In this document: positions 17,754 to 18,373 of the stretch, in pieces
Layout of the letters: each line of letters starts with the position of its first letter
Numbering within the stretch: position 1 is the stretch's first letter
Origin: CAYFZR01 sp046760505 [NCBI: Candidatus Hydrothermarchaeota archaeon]
GTDB taxonomy: Archaea > CAYFZR01
Direction: 5' to 3'
DNA length: 18,373 nt
NCBI GenBank assembly: GCA_046760505.1
Contig: JBHIEG010000031.1
Location: forward strand, 1-18,373
Program-made: the position numbers and the translations under genes
Notes under the pieces: generated by a model
The model's database searches: none
What the model saw: the letters and a program-made list of their open reading frames with translations, nothing else
What the model was told of the DNA's origin: nothing

Positions 17754-18260
17754 ATGAAAAAGTTCATGGACATTTGGATTTGGGCAGAAAACTTGCAGAA
17801 TACAATTCAACCTGAGATAGCATTAGTTTTTGTATCTATTTTACCGTTTATCGAACTTAGGGGAGCAATTCCTATCGGAATACTTGCGTACAAACTTCCT
17901 GTCGAATATGTTTTTGCTGTATGTGTGATCACGAACATTGGGATCGTTCCTATCATATTGTTTTGGCTGAATTATCTCTTAGATTATTTCCTGAGAGTAA
18001 ATGTAATCAGGTATTTTTTTGAGATATCGGTTGTTAGAACTAGAAAGAAGACAGAAAACTTGGTGAAAAAATACGGCGCGCTAGGTCTAACCTTATTCGT
18101 GGCAATTCCTCTTCCCGTAACAGGAGCATGGACAGGAAGTCTTGCTGCTTTCATATTCGGCATAGAACAAAGAAAGGCAATTCTATCGATTGGATTGGGA
18201 GTGTTTATAGCGGGAACAATAGTAACGCTCTCAACCTTAGGAATAATATCGCTGTTCTAA
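17754..18260 (+). CDS. Small multidrug-export-like membrane protein (COG2426)
   Basis: A 168-residue integral membrane protein with about four or five hydrophobic segments. It matches the putative small multidrug export family (PF06695, COG2426): the paired motifs LPFIELRGAIPIGI (31-44) and IPLPVTGAWTGSLAAFIFGI (about 117-136) are the family's duplicated re-entrant-like signatures. The transported substrate is not established for the family and the name is historical. It starts 24 bases after the winged-helix gene and may be its co-transcribed partner. The ATG at 17754 and another at 17766 are both possible; no clear ribosome binding site is present. Confidence 0.85.
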   Translation: MKKFMDIWIWAENLQNTIQPEIALVFVSILPFIELRGAIPIGILAYKLPVEYVFAVCVITNIGIVPIILFWLNYLLDYFLRVNVIRYFFEISVVRTRKKTENLVKKYGALGLTLFVAIPLPVTGAWTGSLAAFIFGIEQRKAILSIGLGVFIAGTIVTLSTLGIISLF

Positions 18261-18322
18261 TTAATAGCATTTCCCGTTTTCTAATAATCTTCCTCTTGGA
18301 TTAGCCAGGAGAGGGAAAACTA

Positions 18323-18373
18323 ATGATATCATCGATCTTTACCCAGATAGCCGATTTAGAAGGGCTTGAAGGA
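18323..18373 (+). CDS. Start of a gene cut by the right edge (possibly family X DNA polymerase/PHP)
   Basis: Seventeen codons are visible, MISSIFTQIADLEGLEG, with GGAGAGGG (18309-18316) about six bases before the ATG. The string resembles the helix-hairpin-helix N-terminus of archaeal/bacterial PolX proteins (IADLLEIxGEN), but the match is too short to rely on. An opposing minus-strand frame is also open across this region (18301-18373). Confidence 0.35.
   Translation, partial: MISSIFTQIADLEGLEG

Overview
The window looks like a chromosomal segment from an AT-rich archaeon, most likely euryarchaeal. The evidence is a methanogen-type S-layer protein start, Mre11/Rad50 with a CxxC zinc hook, an archaeal-type NMN adenylyltransferase (NadM), a UPF0147 protein, a Sjogren/scleroderma-autoantigen-type zinc-ribbon protein, TATA-box promoters, and ribosome binding sites of the GGAGG or GGTGATC kind. 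I cannot name the genus. No tRNA, rRNA, CRISPR array or transposase was seen.

Layout. Positions 1-4693 are an envelope block. It holds the start of an S-layer gene (minus, cut by the left edge), an AT-rich 395-bp spacer, and a two-gene minus operon: a DUF11/CARDB-type membrane-anchored protein followed by a cell-wall-binding-repeat-like secreted protein. A divergent plus gene encodes a secreted thioredoxin-fold protein carrying three 84-residue helical repeats and a C-terminal membrane anchor. Positions 4694-7602 hold hisS (minus), an HD-domain phosphohydrolase (plus) and a small zinc-ribbon protein (minus). Positions 7664-9820 hold UPF0147 followed by two lipoproteins, each with a predicted calcium-binding loop. 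Positions 9813-15192 are a minus operon of a four-CBS-domain protein, mre11 and rad50. Positions 15251-17334 are a minus operon of SAM hydrolase, nadM and a SAM-dependent methyltransferase whose 5' end is displaced by a frameshift. The right end has a small winged-helix regulator, a COG2426 membrane protein and the first codons of another gene.

How it fits together. Genes are packed tightly. Convergent neighbours abut or overlap at their stop codons, operon members overlap by 1-4 bases, and the four divergent pairs are separated by gaps of only about 50-90 bp, each built around one nearly symmetric TATA region that could fire both ways. The most useful observations are these: the one-base frameshift that hides the N-terminus of the methyltransferase; a perfect 12-bp palindrome next to the shared TATA of the SAM hydrolase and winged-helix genes, a natural candidate operator; the exact 84-residue periodicity of the thioredoxin-fold surface protein; and the clustering of uncharacterised surface proteins beside the S-layer gene. 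Mre11 and Rad50 are clearly recognisable and translationally coupled, but no herA/nurA genes lie next to them here. All functional assignments come from reading motifs by eye; no database search was run.
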